Below, in pieces: positions 18,146-27,550 of a stretch of DNA of 61,197 nt (its first letter is position 1; each line of letters starts with the position of its first letter). The DNA is from Candidatus Aminicenantota bacterium (lineage in GTDB: Bacteria; Acidobacteriota; Aminicenantia; Aminicenantales; Aminicenantaceae). The position numbers and the translations under genes are program-made. Under the pieces are notes generated by a model. It was not told the DNA's origin. It did no database searches and saw only the letters and a program-made list of their open reading frames with translations. The stretch covers positions 1 to 61,197 of the forward strand of contig JAGGYH010000102.1 in NCBI GenBank assembly GCA_021162615.1, in the 5' to 3' direction.

Positions 18146-19696
18146 CTATGAAGCGCGCATAGAATCCTCCGATGGAACTCCGGCTTCTTTAAAAAAATCT
18201 TCTGCTTTAACTGTGGTGATGTTTTCGGGTTTTATGTCCAATGGAAATTCCTGAATGATCAAATCCTCTCTTAAAATATCTTCAGGCATGTTGGGATTGG
18301 AATAGGTGATGGGGGATGGAGTATTGGCCACCAGATCCTCTTTAAATGACCCGGCATCCTGAGTGATGATGGCTATGTACAGGTTTTTGTAGTTGAGATA
18401 CTTCTTGATGGCAGCGTTGACCTCCTCGATTTTGATTTTGGGTATTCTTTCCCGAGCTTCTTCAAGAAAGTCTTTGTAACCGTAGTATCTGGAATCGACC
18501 TGCCACCCAAGTCTTTCATCTAGAGTCTGGGTGTAGAGTTTTGTGTAATTGATAAGGTATTTTTTAGTGAGTTCAAATCTCTCTTCCGGGATTCCCTCTT
18601 CAATAAGTATTTTCAGTTCTCTTATCGCCTGTCTGAGGACGAAATGCCGGTTGGAGTTTGATAAAGGCCTTATCCAGATTGAAAAATACTGCTGCTGCCT
18701 GCAGTAGTTGGTTGCAGGAAATTTTCCGCGTCCTTCTATGAAGTGCTCAATATAGGCGTAGTCCCCGTAATTCTGCCCTCTTTCCTCCCTTATTTTCTGG
18801 AAAAGATGAGAAAGATGCTGTCTGTGTTCGCCAAAATGAGAGGCAGCTATCCACAGGGCAAAGAAATCAGGATGTGATTTGGTTATGGAAATCGGGAATC
18901 CCATGGAGATAGCTGTCGCCGGTGTGTTTTTATCTGCTATGACAATATGAAGGCCTTCAGGCATCTGCTGTTCGGGCAGGGTGCGTTCCGGGGTCTTTCC
19001 GGGCGGCAGGGCAGAAAAGTCAGACAGGACTTTTTTTGAAAATTCAGCTGGGTAACCGCCTGCGATCCCAATGGTTAAATTTCCCTGGACAAAGTGGTTT
19101 TCATAGTAATTTTTCACATCATCCAGTGTAAGGCTCTTCACGCTTTTGACCGTTCCCAATTCATTGTGCCCGTAGGGATGTTCCGAATACATCATTAGAT
19201 TCAGGATTTCTTTTCCGAACTGTTCGTCCATATTATTGACTAATGTCTTCTGAAGGAAGTTCAGGTGGTCTGTTTTGATCCTTATGAAATCTTCCTCTCT
19301 GAATCCCGGGTTCAAAAGCATATTTTTGATTATAGAATAATATTTTTCCAGATTGTCTTTGTGTATGATTCCTGAGAAGACCGTCATTTCTTTGTCGATC
19401 TGCATGTCCAGGTATGCGGCAATGGGGTAAAATATTTGTGAGATTTCTTTATAGGTATACTCTTCACTTCCGCCCTCTGAAAGCATTCTGAATGTCAGTG
19501 CGCTGAGACCTTCTTTTCCGGCAGGGTCATCCGCAGAACCTACGTTCAAAATGAATTTGATACAGACAAGGGGATTATCTTCGAGAGGAAGAAGCTCTGT
19601 GGATATGTTTGAGGCAGGTTTTTTCCCGCAGGCTGATATTAAAAGAATAAGCCCCAAGACAAATACCAGGATTTTGTATCTGTTTCTTTTTTTCAT
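18146..19696 (-). CDS. M16 peptidase-family lipoprotein, non-catalytic partner
   Basis: A 516-residue protein with a lipoprotein signal (LILLISAC, Cys at 23). It has the M16 fold but lacks the zinc motif HxxEH: the corresponding segment reads LTFRMLSEGG. It retains the substrate-side Arg/Tyr region (REERGQNYGDYAY), as in the non-catalytic subunits of heterodimeric M16B proteases. It overlaps the catalytic gene upstream by 4 bp, so the two should form a periplasmic heterodimer that degrades peptides. Confidence 0.88.
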   Translation of the reverse strand: MKKRNRYKILVFVLGLILLISACGKKPASNISTELLPLEDNPLVCIKFILNVGSADDPAGKEGLSALTFRMLSEGGSEEYTYKEISQIFYPIAAYLDMQIDKEMTVFSGIIHKDNLEKYYSIIKNMLLNPGFREEDFIRIKTDHLNFLQKTLVNNMDEQFGKEILNLMMYSEHPYGHNELGTVKSVKSLTLDDVKNYYENHFVQGNLTIGIAGGYPAEFSKKVLSDFSALPPGKTPERTLPEQQMPEGLHIVIADKNTPATAISMGFPISITKSHPDFFALWIAASHFGEHRQHLSHLFQKIREERGQNYGDYAYIEHFIEGRGKFPATNYCRQQQYFSIWIRPLSNSNRHFVLRQAIRELKILIEEGIPEERFELTKKYLINYTKLYTQTLDERLGWQVDSRYYGYKDFLEEARERIPKIKIEEVNAAIKKYLNYKNLYIAIITQDAGSFKEDLVANTPSPITYSNPNMPEDILREDLIIQEFPLDIKPENITTVKAEDFFKEAGVPSEDSMRAS

Positions 19697-21036
19697 TGTT
19701 CTTCTCCTCCGGATAATGTAACCACAGTGCTGTTTTTCTTTGTGAAGTATTTTTGAGCCATCTCCTGTATGTTCTGTGGTGTTGTTTTTTGATAGAGGTC
19801 GAACAGTCTGTTTATGGAATTCGGGTCGGTCGTGAGATTGACATAGAAAGCAAGCACTCCTGCTGTCCCGTCTGTGGTTCCCAGCTGCCGGGCGAGGGAG
19901 TATTTCATGTTGGATTTCACTTCCTCCAGTTTATCTTCAGGGATCGGTTCATTTTTGTAGTATTCCAGTTCAGTAAAGATTTCTTGCTCCACATAAGGGA
20001 GGTCCTCTTCCTGTTTTACCACAGCATTGAATGTAAGTAGAGGAGGGTCTCTTCTGTCAGGGAAATCAGCATAGATAGAAAGACATTTCTGCTCTTCTAT
20101 GACAAGACGCTGGTACAGAGGAGATGACCTTGAAAACCCTATTTCTGCAAGCAGGTCAAGGGCTGCCTTGTCTATTTTCTCATCGCTGAAGGCAGGACCG
20201 TGAAAAGCTACGGCTATTCTCGGCATTGTCTGACCCGGCCACTTGTAATGAGAGCGCTTTGCTTTTTCCTGCGGGGGTTCCACAGGAGTTATGAGCTCAT
20301 AGTTTGAGGGCTCCCAGACCCCGTAATATTTTTTAATGTACTCGATCAGCTGCTCATGGTCGTAATCTCCCACCACGAGTATGATGCTGTTGTCAGGAGC
20401 ATAGAATCTTTTTTTATAGAGTTTGCTGTATTCGAATTGGTTAGGCATGTCCTGGATGTCCTCGAGATAACCCAGAGTGGTGTGCTTATAGGAGTGTTTT
20501 TCGAAGGCCTCATGCCTTAGAGTTTCATACAAGCGCCTGCCCGGATTGGAAACGCTGGAGTAGTATTCTCCCTCGATCACAGGGGCCTCGGTTTTAAGCA
20601 TTTCTTCGTTGTAGTAGAGATTTATAAACCTGTCGGCTTCGGTTTTGACCACTTTTTCCAGATTCTCTCTGCCGGCAAACACAACAAAATAACATGTGTA
20701 GTCGTCAGAAGTGTAGCCGTTTGTCCCTGCTCCGAGCTCGGTGAGAAAGTCATCGTATTTTTCTCTGGGGATATTTTTGGTCCCTTTGAACATCATATGT
20801 TCAAAAAAATGAGCGAATCCTGATTTCCCGGGTTCTATTTCGTTCCGGGAACCTGACCTTACAATAGTGTAATAGGAAATGATATGGGGATTTTTCAAGG
20901 GAACCGATACCACAGTAAGCCCGTTTTCAAGTTTTTCGATTCTGGTATCATATGGGAATACATCTGAACTCCATAGAACCAGAGGGAATGACAGAAAGGC
21001 AAGAACAATGGACGCTGTGCATATGTTTTTTACCAT
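19693..21036 (-). CDS. M16 zinc peptidase, catalytic subunit
   Basis: An approximately 447-residue exported protease. The start is set at 21036, where GGAGGAAAGGA precedes the ATG and a signal peptide follows at once (ICTASIVLAFLSFPLVLWSS). A longer frame running back into the trmO gene lacks such support. The inverted zinc motif HFFEH lies at 76-80, and EAPVIEGE further on supplies the third metal ligand. Together with the lipoprotein that follows it forms an M16B pair. The peptide substrate is unknown. Confidence 0.9.
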   Translation of the reverse strand: MVKNICTASIVLAFLSFPLVLWSSDVFPYDTRIEKLENGLTVVSVPLKNPHIISYYTIVRSGSRNEIEPGKSGFAHFFEHMMFKGTKNIPREKYDDFLTELGAGTNGYTSDDYTCYFVVFAGRENLEKVVKTEADRFINLYYNEEMLKTEAPVIEGEYYSSVSNPGRRLYETLRHEAFEKHSYKHTTLGYLEDIQDMPNQFEYSKLYKKRFYAPDNSIILVVGDYDHEQLIEYIKKYYGVWEPSNYELITPVEPPQEKAKRSHYKWPGQTMPRIAVAFHGPAFSDEKIDKAALDLLAEIGFSRSSPLYQRLVIEEQKCLSIYADFPDRRDPPLLTFNAVVKQEEDLPYVEQEIFTELEYYKNEPIPEDKLEEVKSNMKYSLARQLGTTDGTAGVLAFYVNLTTDPNSINRLFDLYQKTTPQNIQEMAQKYFTKKNSTVVTLSGGEEQ

Positions 21037-21085
21037 TCCTTTCCTCCTTGGTTGATTATTGTTCCAAGTTTGTTGTCTCTCTCCA

Positions 21086-21559
21086 TTAAGATATATCAAA
21101 ATCCAGGCATTTATTGTTCTGTTTTTTTGAGAGCCAGCCAAATAAAGCCTTTTCCTTCAGATCTTTTGGAGTGTATGGCTTGATGTCAAGAATCGGGGTT
21201 CCTTCGATCATATCTACTCCGGATACTTTTATCCTGTTCTTCTCTCTTTTTATTAACTTAACGACGGTCATTCCTAAGGGGTTAGGCCTGTCAGGGCTTC
21301 TTGTGGAGAAGACGCCTCTTTTTTTCCCGTCGTGAGGAGGATGAGCAAAGAGGTTTCTCTGCCGGGACTTATGAAAAGCAAATATTATGATCAAGTGCGA
21401 AAAGTTGTCTATGTCTTTGAGGCCCGGTTCAAATTCACTGAAAATCTCAAGCTCCCCTTCTGATTTTTCATAATCATTCAAGCTTTTTTCTTTGGATTGT
21501 TTGAAATCTTCTTTTTTTTTAAAAGGAGAATGGATGACTCCGATTGGTTTAATATACAT
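21086..21559 (-). CDS. trmO: tRNA (adenine37-N6)-methyltransferase TrmO (TsaA family)
   Basis: A 157-residue protein of the TsaA/TrmO beta-barrel SAM-dependent methyltransferase family. The E. coli member N6-methylates t6A37 in tRNA-Thr. Motifs are IGVIHSPF at the N-terminus, LIIIFAFHKS, the hallmark FSTRSPDRPNPLGMTVVKL and LDIKPYTP. It overlaps the end of the aminotransferase gene by 11 bp and is therefore translated from the same message. The link with branched-chain amino acid genes is probably incidental. Confidence 0.9.
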   Translation of the reverse strand: MYIKPIGVIHSPFKKKEDFKQSKEKSLNDYEKSEGELEIFSEFEPGLKDIDNFSHLIIIFAFHKSRQRNLFAHPPHDGKKRGVFSTRSPDRPNPLGMTVVKLIKREKNRIKVSGVDMIEGTPILDIKPYTPKDLKEKALFGWLSKKQNNKCLDFDIS

Positions 21560-22511
21560 AAGTAAGCCATTTTTCGTACTTTTTTATCTTTCCCCTGACA
21601 CAATCTGCATATGTTTCGAGTATTTTTATTGTTAGTTCGCCTGGTTTCCCGCTTCCGATGACTGAGTCTTTTTCCGGAACATTTTTATCAGACGCATCTT
21701 TTACTCTTGTGATGGGGGCGATTTCTGCAGCGGTACCGGAGAAAAAAGCTTCATCAGCTTCAAGGAAGTCCTGTTTTGTGATGGGTTCGATTCTTGTTTT
21801 TATCCCTAAATCTTCAGCGATTTCCAGTAGGCTTGTCCTTGTGATGCCTTCGAGTACCGACTCAGACCGGTCGTTTGTTTTGAGAATTCCGTCTTTATAG
21901 ATAAAGATATTTTCTCCGGGTCCTTCGGCGACATTTTTTTCAAGGTTGAGGAACAGCGCTTCATCACATCCTTTTTCTCTTGCTATAAGACCGCAGATGG
22001 TTGACTGAACATAGATACCGCCCAGTTTCGCTGACATGTCATACTGGCTGTGATGGACCCGCCTCCATGGGAGAATATACACCTTGACTCCTGTTAGAGC
22101 GTTTTCTCCAAGATAGGCCCCCCACTCCCATGCTCCGACCAGAAGCTCTACAGGGCAGGCTTTTGGGATAAGTCCCAGATTTCCGTAAGAATAAAACAAG
22201 AGAGGGCGAATATAGGCGGCTTCCAGGTTGTTTTTCTTTATCACGGATTTTATGATTTCAGTGATTTCTTTTATTGAATAGGGAGACTTCATTTTCAGGG
22301 TGCTGGCCGAGTGCATGAATCTCTCTAAGTGCTCTTTCAGTCGAAAAACAGCCGGCCCCTTTGCCGTTTTATAGGCTCTTATGCCTTCAAATACAGAATT
22401 ACCATAGTGAAGAGCATGAGTCATGGGATGTATTATTGCTTCTGACCAATCATGAAATTTTCCCATAAACCAGTATTCTTTTGCTTTAGGAAAGTCTTTA
22501 TTAGTGAACAT
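21549..22511 (-). CDS. ilvE: Branched-chain-amino-acid aminotransferase (class IV PLP)
   Basis: An approximately 320-residue aminotransferase that interconverts Val, Leu, Ile and their 2-oxo acids. Class IV signatures are ALHYGNSVFEGIRAY at 35-49, RPLLFYSYGNLG, the lysine segment MSAKLGGIYVQ, and EGPGENIF with VLEGITRTSLLEIA. Two ATGs stand side by side; the one at 22511 has the better spacing (five bases) to GGAG. BrnQ, a branched-chain amino acid carrier, lies upstream in the same direction. Confidence 0.92.
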   Translation of the reverse strand: MFTNKDFPKAKEYWFMGKFHDWSEAIIHPMTHALHYGNSVFEGIRAYKTAKGPAVFRLKEHLERFMHSASTLKMKSPYSIKEITEIIKSVIKKNNLEAAYIRPLLFYSYGNLGLIPKACPVELLVGAWEWGAYLGENALTGVKVYILPWRRVHHSQYDMSAKLGGIYVQSTICGLIAREKGCDEALFLNLEKNVAEGPGENIFIYKDGILKTNDRSESVLEGITRTSLLEIAEDLGIKTRIEPITKQDFLEADEAFFSGTAAEIAPITRVKDASDKNVPEKDSVIGSGKPGELTIKILETYADCVRGKIKKYEKWLTYVY

Positions 22512-22560
22512 CATTTCTCCTTTTTTTGTTTTTTTTATCTTTATGATTTGTTTTTATATA

Positions 22561-23187
22561 TCAGACTTTCTTTGCTTTGAGAACAACAAATCCTCCTTTA
22601 TTATAACCTTTTTTCAGAGTTTCTCCATCATTGATTTTTCCTGGAGAACGGAAAAGAGTTTGTCTTGAATCAATGAATGTAAAACCGCTTTCTTTTAACA
22701 ATTTCAAGATTTTTTCAGGAGAAAAAAAATGGGCGTGTTTGTAGAATTTGCTTTGCTGGCGTGATTTTTCGTAATCTTTTCCCAGAGGGCTGTTCTTGTT
22801 TATCAAGCCCATTATGAGGAGGCCGTTTTTTTTTAATGTTCTCATTGATTCCTTAAGAACTTCAACAACATCATCCACGAAGCATAGTGTTACCATAATA
22901 AGGATAAAATGGAAAGATTCTTTTTTAAAAGGAAGTTCCTCTCCTTTCCCCTGGACAACGCTTATGTTTCTTTTTTTTGAGAGGCGAAGCATGTTTAGGG
23001 AGGGGTCTATTCCAAACTCCACATGAAAAGGCTGGGCAAATCTCCCTGTGCCGACTCCTATTTCAAGCCCTTTCCCGGGAGATATGAGCTCCCTTACAGC
23101 ATTAAGCTCAGCTTTATATACAGATTCATTTTCTTCATACCATTTGTCATATTCTTGCCCGCTTTGATCAAATATTTTGCTTTTCAT
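22561..23187 (-). CDS. Class I SAM-dependent methyltransferase, substrate unknown
   Basis: A 208-residue Rossmann methyltransferase with motif I GLEIGVGTGRF near 41, the acidic motif II region GIDPS near 59, VVQGKGEELPFKKESF and a motif near FILIMVTLCFV. It is a small-molecule type (UbiE/Methyltransf_11), and the acceptor cannot be told from sequence. It lies 49 bp upstream of the aminotransferase and may share its transcript. Confidence 0.85.
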   Translation of the reverse strand: MKSKIFDQSGQEYDKWYEENESVYKAELNAVRELISPGKGLEIGVGTGRFAQPFHVEFGIDPSLNMLRLSKKRNISVVQGKGEELPFKKESFHFILIMVTLCFVDDVVEVLKESMRTLKKNGLLIMGLINKNSPLGKDYEKSRQQSKFYKHAHFFSPEKILKLLKESGFTFIDSRQTLFRSPGKINDGETLKKGYNKGGFVVLKAKKV

Positions 23188-23304
23188 CCCCTGTTCCTGG
23201 GTGTGCTTTTGTGTTGTCCTCTGTATCCATAATCTTACGAAAAAAAGCCTGTTGAGGCAATAAAAAGCTTTTCCAGAAGCAAGGCTGCTTTGTAAAAAAG
23301 AGAT

Positions 23305-24594
23305 TTATTTTGTTTTTTTGTAAGAGGAAGCAAACATACCGATAAGTCCTCCTAAAAGGGCAGGAAGGATCCAGGGGATACCGTCTTTTGCCAGGGGAAT
23401 ATAGGAAATGACATTGTTTACGAAAGCAATGGGAAGGCCTGCATTGGTCAGGGCATCGAAAACGCTTATAGCAAGAGCACCGATGACAGCTCCTGAGTAG
23501 ACTTTTCTGCTGATTTTTTTCCCGCCGAGAATAGTAAAAAGAATAAGGATAATGGCAACAGGATAGACCATGACCAGGAAAGGGACTGCTATCTGAACAA
23601 TCTTATTGACTCCGACCGTGGCAAAGACTCCACTGAATAAAACCGTGACCACACAAATAAATTTGTATTTTAGCCGGCCTTTGGTTATGGAGCTGAAGTA
23701 ATCAGCAACCGTTGCGGTAAGCCCGATAGACGTAGTCAGGCAGGCCAGGGAAACAGCCAGTCCAAGGGCGATTTTTCCAGTATTTCCCAGTATTTGATAG
23801 GCGATATTGATAAGAAGTTCTGTGCGCTCGATCCCTGCGGGGAAAAGACTCCGCGATGTGGCTCCAAGGTACATGAGACCTCCGTATACAAAGCCCAGAC
23901 CTAGAGCAGCGATAAGGCCTGCCAGGGAAGCCATTTTGACCTGGTCTTTAATCTTTTTATAGCCTTTGAAGACAAGGGTGGCGATGATGATTTCCGCAAA
24001 CACAATAGAAGCCATGGCATCCATTGTCTGATACCCCTCACGGAACCCAGAGGAGAAGGGATTTGAGAGGCTGCCCTGGGAGGGTTCTGCTAAGGGAAAA
24101 AAGATGCCTTTAAGGATGATGAACAACAGGGTAATGAGGAGAAAAGGAGTTAAAATCTTTCCGATTTTATCTACTACTTTGGATTCGTTAAGGGCAAAAA
24201 AGAAGGTAATGGCAAAAAATATAAGTGACCCTACAGCCCGGCTTACCCAGGGAAGATTGGGGAGGATCCCCATTTCATATGTCACAGCCGCTGTTCGGGG
24301 TATGGCGAGAAGGGGCCCTATGGCAAGGATGATCACAATGCTGAGAATGCGCGCAAATCTGGGGCCCACCCGGCCAGCGAGGTGTTCCACGCTTCCTCCT
24401 GCGTGGGCAGAGGCAATAATCCCCATAAGGGGCATACCGATTCCCGTGACAAGAAAACCGATGAGTGCCATAGACCAGGCTGAACCGGAAAGAAAACCCA
24501 TATAAGGAGGAAAAATAAGGTTGCCTGCCCCGAAGAACATCGCGAACAGGGCAAAGCCGACAAGCCCGATGTCAAATGTCTTTTTATTCATCAA
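23305..24594 (-). CDS. brnQ: Branched-chain amino acid transport carrier BrnQ
   Basis: A 429-residue inner-membrane carrier of the LIVCS family, which couples uptake of Leu, Ile and Val to Na+ or H+. It starts with the family signature GFALFAMFFGAGNLIFPP near 13-30 and has about 12 hydrophobic segments. It also carries ESKVVDKIGKILTPFLL and ATVADYFSSIT. Sodium coupling would suit a cell with the Na+-type V-ATPase encoded later in this window, but that is inference. Confidence 0.93.
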   Translation of the reverse strand: MMNKKTFDIGLVGFALFAMFFGAGNLIFPPYMGFLSGSAWSMALIGFLVTGIGMPLMGIIASAHAGGSVEHLAGRVGPRFARILSIVIILAIGPLLAIPRTAAVTYEMGILPNLPWVSRAVGSLIFFAITFFFALNESKVVDKIGKILTPFLLITLLFIILKGIFFPLAEPSQGSLSNPFSSGFREGYQTMDAMASIVFAEIIIATLVFKGYKKIKDQVKMASLAGLIAALGLGFVYGGLMYLGATSRSLFPAGIERTELLINIAYQILGNTGKIALGLAVSLACLTTSIGLTATVADYFSSITKGRLKYKFICVVTVLFSGVFATVGVNKIVQIAVPFLVMVYPVAIILILFTILGGKKISRKVYSGAVIGALAISVFDALTNAGLPIAFVNNVISYIPLAKDGIPWILPALLGGLIGMFASSYKKTK

Positions 24595-24686
24595 GATGTC
24601 TCTTTATGAATAAACTTGTATACCAGAGGTTGAGATAGATGTCAAAAACTATGATAGGATTATTTATATCATAGACGCATGGATTT

Positions 24687-25208
24687 TTATGATTTAAGGG
24701 TGAATTTCCAGGAACACATAATATCGGGCGGGTGAGTATCCGGAGGGCAGTACAGGCATTCTGTTTCGATTCTCGGGTCAATGGTTTGTGCAAAACCGCT
24801 GTATTCCACGATCCCGACCGGTTTGCACGGAAAATCTGGAAGACCCCTTCTTTTTCTGGCATCCTGGACCCGGCATTTGTTCATGTTGAATATGCAGTGA
24901 GTGGGACTTTGCTCCGTGATTTCCTGCACATTGATATTAGCGTAAAGCCTGAATTTGAGTGCCTGGATCAAGGCAGGGATTCCTCCTCCCGGCTTTATAT
25001 CCAGTCTTTTCATGATTCTTCTGGCTTCTATGACTGTGAATTTTTCCCATGCCCTTCGGTCAAGCTCAATGGCTGTTTCCATTCCCAGCTCCTTTTCTAC
25101 AGCCTGAAACCACAAGCCGTCATGGGCAAGCCAGTTTTTAGAAGCATCCTTGAGAAGATCGAGAAGTTCTTCTTTGGCGAGGTCTTTGATTTCTTTGATT
25201 TTCTTCAT
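24687..25208 (-). CDS. DUF6125-like cytosolic protein
   Basis: A 173-residue soluble protein that resembles a family of short anaerobe proteins (DUF6125, related to ATC-hydrolase-like proteins). It has a helical N-terminal half with the segment WLAHDGLWFQAVE near 29. The C-terminal half is rich in Cys: CIFNMNKC, FPCKPVG, ECLYCPPD and IMCSWKF. The Cys pattern could bind a metal or cluster. It lies directly downstream of the radical SAM gene (21 bp). No reaction can be assigned. Confidence 0.7.
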   Translation of the reverse strand: MKKIKEIKDLAKEELLDLLKDASKNWLAHDGLWFQAVEKELGMETAIELDRRAWEKFTVIEARRIMKRLDIKPGGGIPALIQALKFRLYANINVQEITEQSPTHCIFNMNKCRVQDARKRRGLPDFPCKPVGIVEYSGFAQTIDPRIETECLYCPPDTHPPDIMCSWKFTLKS

Positions 25209-25229
25209 TTGTTCCCTTTATCTGACTTT

Positions 25230-26156
25230 TTATTTGGGTTCATAATAATCGTTATTTTCATAGGTGACTGCTTTTATTTTGCCTTCTCTTTTCAGCATGT
25301 CAATGTATTTAAGGATTTCGTTTTTATGCCTCCCCAAAGAGCCGGAAATATCCTCCACTGTGACTGGTCTTCTGCATATCATATCCAGGATGATGTTGTG
25401 GAGATTTTCTTCTTCCGGAGTGAGCCCCTTTCTTTTAAAGTGAGCCACGATTTCGCAGTTTTTTCCTATGGCATTTTTTATTTTTTCCATTTCTTTCCGG
25501 GTTAAGGGGTGCGCGTATTTTTCAGAGGGGGGACGGATAACAGTGTTGAGCTGGACCTTGTCAGGCTTTATTTCATTGACTGCCTGTCTCAGAGCTTTTA
25601 TATGTGAGTCAGAATCATTGATTCCTTTTACTAAAATGATTTCAAGCCGCAGATCTCCTTTAAATTCTTCCCTAAATTTTTTAATCCCCTCAATGATTCT
25701 TTTTATTTTCAGTGACGGATGAGGCCGGTTTATATTCTCAAAAACATCCTGGGTGGCGGCATCCAGAGAGGGCACAACCAGGTCTGCTTCTTTCAATGAT
25801 TCTCTGACTTTTTTTTTGGTAAGCAGGGTGCTGTTTGTCAGCACAGCCACCGGTATGTCTGTAAACTTTTTTATTTCTTTTATAAGAGGTCCTATTTTGG
25901 AGTTTAGAGTGGGTTCTCCTGAACCTGAAAAGGTTATGTAATCTATGCGCGAAGCTGTGTTTATCCTTTTTTTTATCTGGGATATGATTTCCTTTTTAGA
26001 AAAATAATCTTTGATTTCAGTTGTTTTTTTTGTGGTAGGACCAAGCTGGCAGTAGATACAGTCAAGGGTGCAAACCTTAAAGGGAATGATATCCACCCCC
26101 AGGGAAAGACCCAACCGCCTGGAAGGAACAGGACCGTAGATATGTGATTTTTTCAT
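25230..26156 (-). CDS. Radical SAM protein (COG0731/TYW1-like) with C-terminal winged helix
   Basis: A 308-residue radical SAM enzyme. The N-terminus GPVPSRRLG and the cluster triad C29, C33, C36 (CTLDCIYC) are typical of the COG0731 branch, often annotated as Fe-S oxidoreductases. The core contains FSGSGEPTLN and a VLTNSTLL strand. From about 250 a winged-helix-like segment follows (RRPVTVEDISGSLG, KYIDMLKREGKI). The gene overlaps the IscU-like gene by 4 bp. The substrate is unknown. Confidence 0.88.
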   Translation of the reverse strand: MKKSHIYGPVPSRRLGLSLGVDIIPFKVCTLDCIYCQLGPTTKKTTEIKDYFSKKEIISQIKKRINTASRIDYITFSGSGEPTLNSKIGPLIKEIKKFTDIPVAVLTNSTLLTKKKVRESLKEADLVVPSLDAATQDVFENINRPHPSLKIKRIIEGIKKFREEFKGDLRLEIILVKGINDSDSHIKALRQAVNEIKPDKVQLNTVIRPPSEKYAHPLTRKEMEKIKNAIGKNCEIVAHFKRKGLTPEEENLHNIILDMICRRPVTVEDISGSLGRHKNEILKYIDMLKREGKIKAVTYENNDYYEPK

Positions 26157-26620
26157 TTTCTGTAATGTTTTTTCCAGGGGCTGTTCCTATGATACAGATA
26201 ATCAGCTAAAGCCCTTCTCATGGCTTCGGAAGCGAGGTCTGCGCAGTGCAGGTGTTCTTTCGGCAGACCATCCAGGCGTTTTATGATTTCATTGGCATTG
26301 ACCAGTCCGAGGACCTTTGTGAAAGGCTTCCCTCTTGCTATTTCAGCAACCGTACTGCCGCAGGCTATAGTGGCCCCGCATCCGTCTGTAAGAAAAGTGG
26401 CTTCAGTAATGATGTCATTCTTTGCTTTTAGGAAGATTTCCATTGAGTCACCGCACGTGCCCTTGACTTTGGAGTATCCGTCTGGTTCCGAGATCTTATC
26501 CATGTATTTAGGATTTTCCCAGAGTTCTATGACTTTATCGCTGTAGTATTTTCTGTACTGGTCAATGATCTGTTCCTGAAGCTTACGGGCGAATTCGTCT
26601 GCGTTTTCGTTTTTTTTCAT
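26153..26620 (-). CDS. IscU/NifU-like Fe-S cluster scaffold
   Basis: A 155-residue scaffold protein. Cysteines of the IscU fold are at C56 (GTCGDSM), C81 and C87 (GCGATIACGSTV), and C126 (LHCADLA). The HscA-binding LPPVK motif is absent, as in the short scaffolds of anaerobes that work with Mrp/NBP35-type carriers. It would assemble a transient cluster for delivery to enzymes such as the coupled radical SAM protein. Confidence 0.9.
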   Translation of the reverse strand: MKKNENADEFARKLQEQIIDQYRKYYSDKVIELWENPKYMDKISEPDGYSKVKGTCGDSMEIFLKAKNDIITEATFLTDGCGATIACGSTVAEIARGKPFTKVLGLVNANEIIKRLDGLPKEHLHCADLASEAMRRALADYLYHRNSPWKKHYRK

Positions 26621-26686
26621 GACTTCATTTTATAGTACAAATTTCTCTTTTCTTCAACCTGATTAACAAGAGCTGGCGGCTCAAAG

Positions 26687-27514
26687 TCAGCCGGTTTTTT
26701 TAAGCAGGATTTCGATTTTATCCCTCAGCTCCTGCATGGTGAAGTTGTATCGTCGCTTGAGCCTGCCAAGAGTCTCACTGTAAGGGATATTCGCGGGTAT
26801 CCCCATTTCTTTAAGAATGGCTGATTTTGGAATTCCTGTTTTCTCTTCAAGCTCTCGAAGTGAGGTCTGGCCTGTTATAAGGATACCGGTTTCATGCTCA
26901 TCAAGCCGTCCTCGGGTCAATTTTGGTTCTTCCTCATGTTCTTGGCTCCCCTTATGAACGGATTCTGCTTTGGGAAGAGATTCTTCTCTTTGAACGGGCT
27001 CTTTTTTGGAAACCCGCTGCTGAACCAGCGGCTCTTCAGTCTCTTTTATTTGAAGCGGCTGGCTTATTTTCTTTGGGATGACAGGTTCTCCCTTTACCTG
27101 TTTTTCTGTAAAAACAATGTTCCGGCCTCTGCCTGACCTTGTTCCGAATTCAGCATATTTTTCTGCGTTTTTGGTGGAGAAGAGCCATAATATCAAGGGG
27201 AGCATTAAAGAAAGGACCACCACTCCGATAAGAGCGGCCCCCCACCCTTTTTTGAATATTTTTTTTGTCGTGGCTTTGATCCAGTTCCAACTGAGAATCA
27301 AGTGAATTATGATGAGCACGGCAAAGGCGATTGAGATGTAGAAGTGAAGGTGTCCCCACTGATGGGTGTGAAGCCCCAAAAAATACTTTTTGGATATGTC
27401 TGCAACAGGCCCCTCTTCGAGAAAAAACCCCTGTAGGAATCCTATACCGGCCAGGCCCACAATACATATGAATAAAAGAGCATCTATGAGGTATTTTAAC
27501 CTAATTTTATTCAT
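26687..27514 (-). CDS. DUF4405 membrane protein with soluble C-terminal domain
   Basis: A 275-residue protein. Three membrane segments lie at about 11-30, 50-71 and 86-108. Histidines in HTHQWGHLHFY and IIIHLIL could ligate haem, as expected for DUF4405, a cytochrome-b561-like domain. A charged linker (about 115-195) leads to a C-terminal part with TSLRELEEKTGIPKSAILKEMG, a helix-turn-helix-like segment often found in this family. It may pass electrons to or from the Fe-S genes around it. Confidence 0.75.
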   Translation of the reverse strand: MNKIRLKYLIDALLFICIVGLAGIGFLQGFFLEEGPVADISKKYFLGLHTHQWGHLHFYISIAFAVLIIIHLILSWNWIKATTKKIFKKGWGAALIGVVVLSLMLPLILWLFSTKNAEKYAEFGTRSGRGRNIVFTEKQVKGEPVIPKKISQPLQIKETEEPLVQQRVSKKEPVQREESLPKAESVHKGSQEHEEEPKLTRGRLDEHETGILITGQTSLRELEEKTGIPKSAILKEMGIPANIPYSETLGRLKRRYNFTMQELRDKIEILLKKTG

Positions 27515-27550
27515 TTTATGACTCCAGTTTCACTCTTGTGATGAAAGACA

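Noticed and set aside
24732-25505. 257-codon forward ORF
   Set aside because: Antisense to the DUF6125-like and radical SAM genes; Phe-rich composition typical of a reverse-frame shadow.
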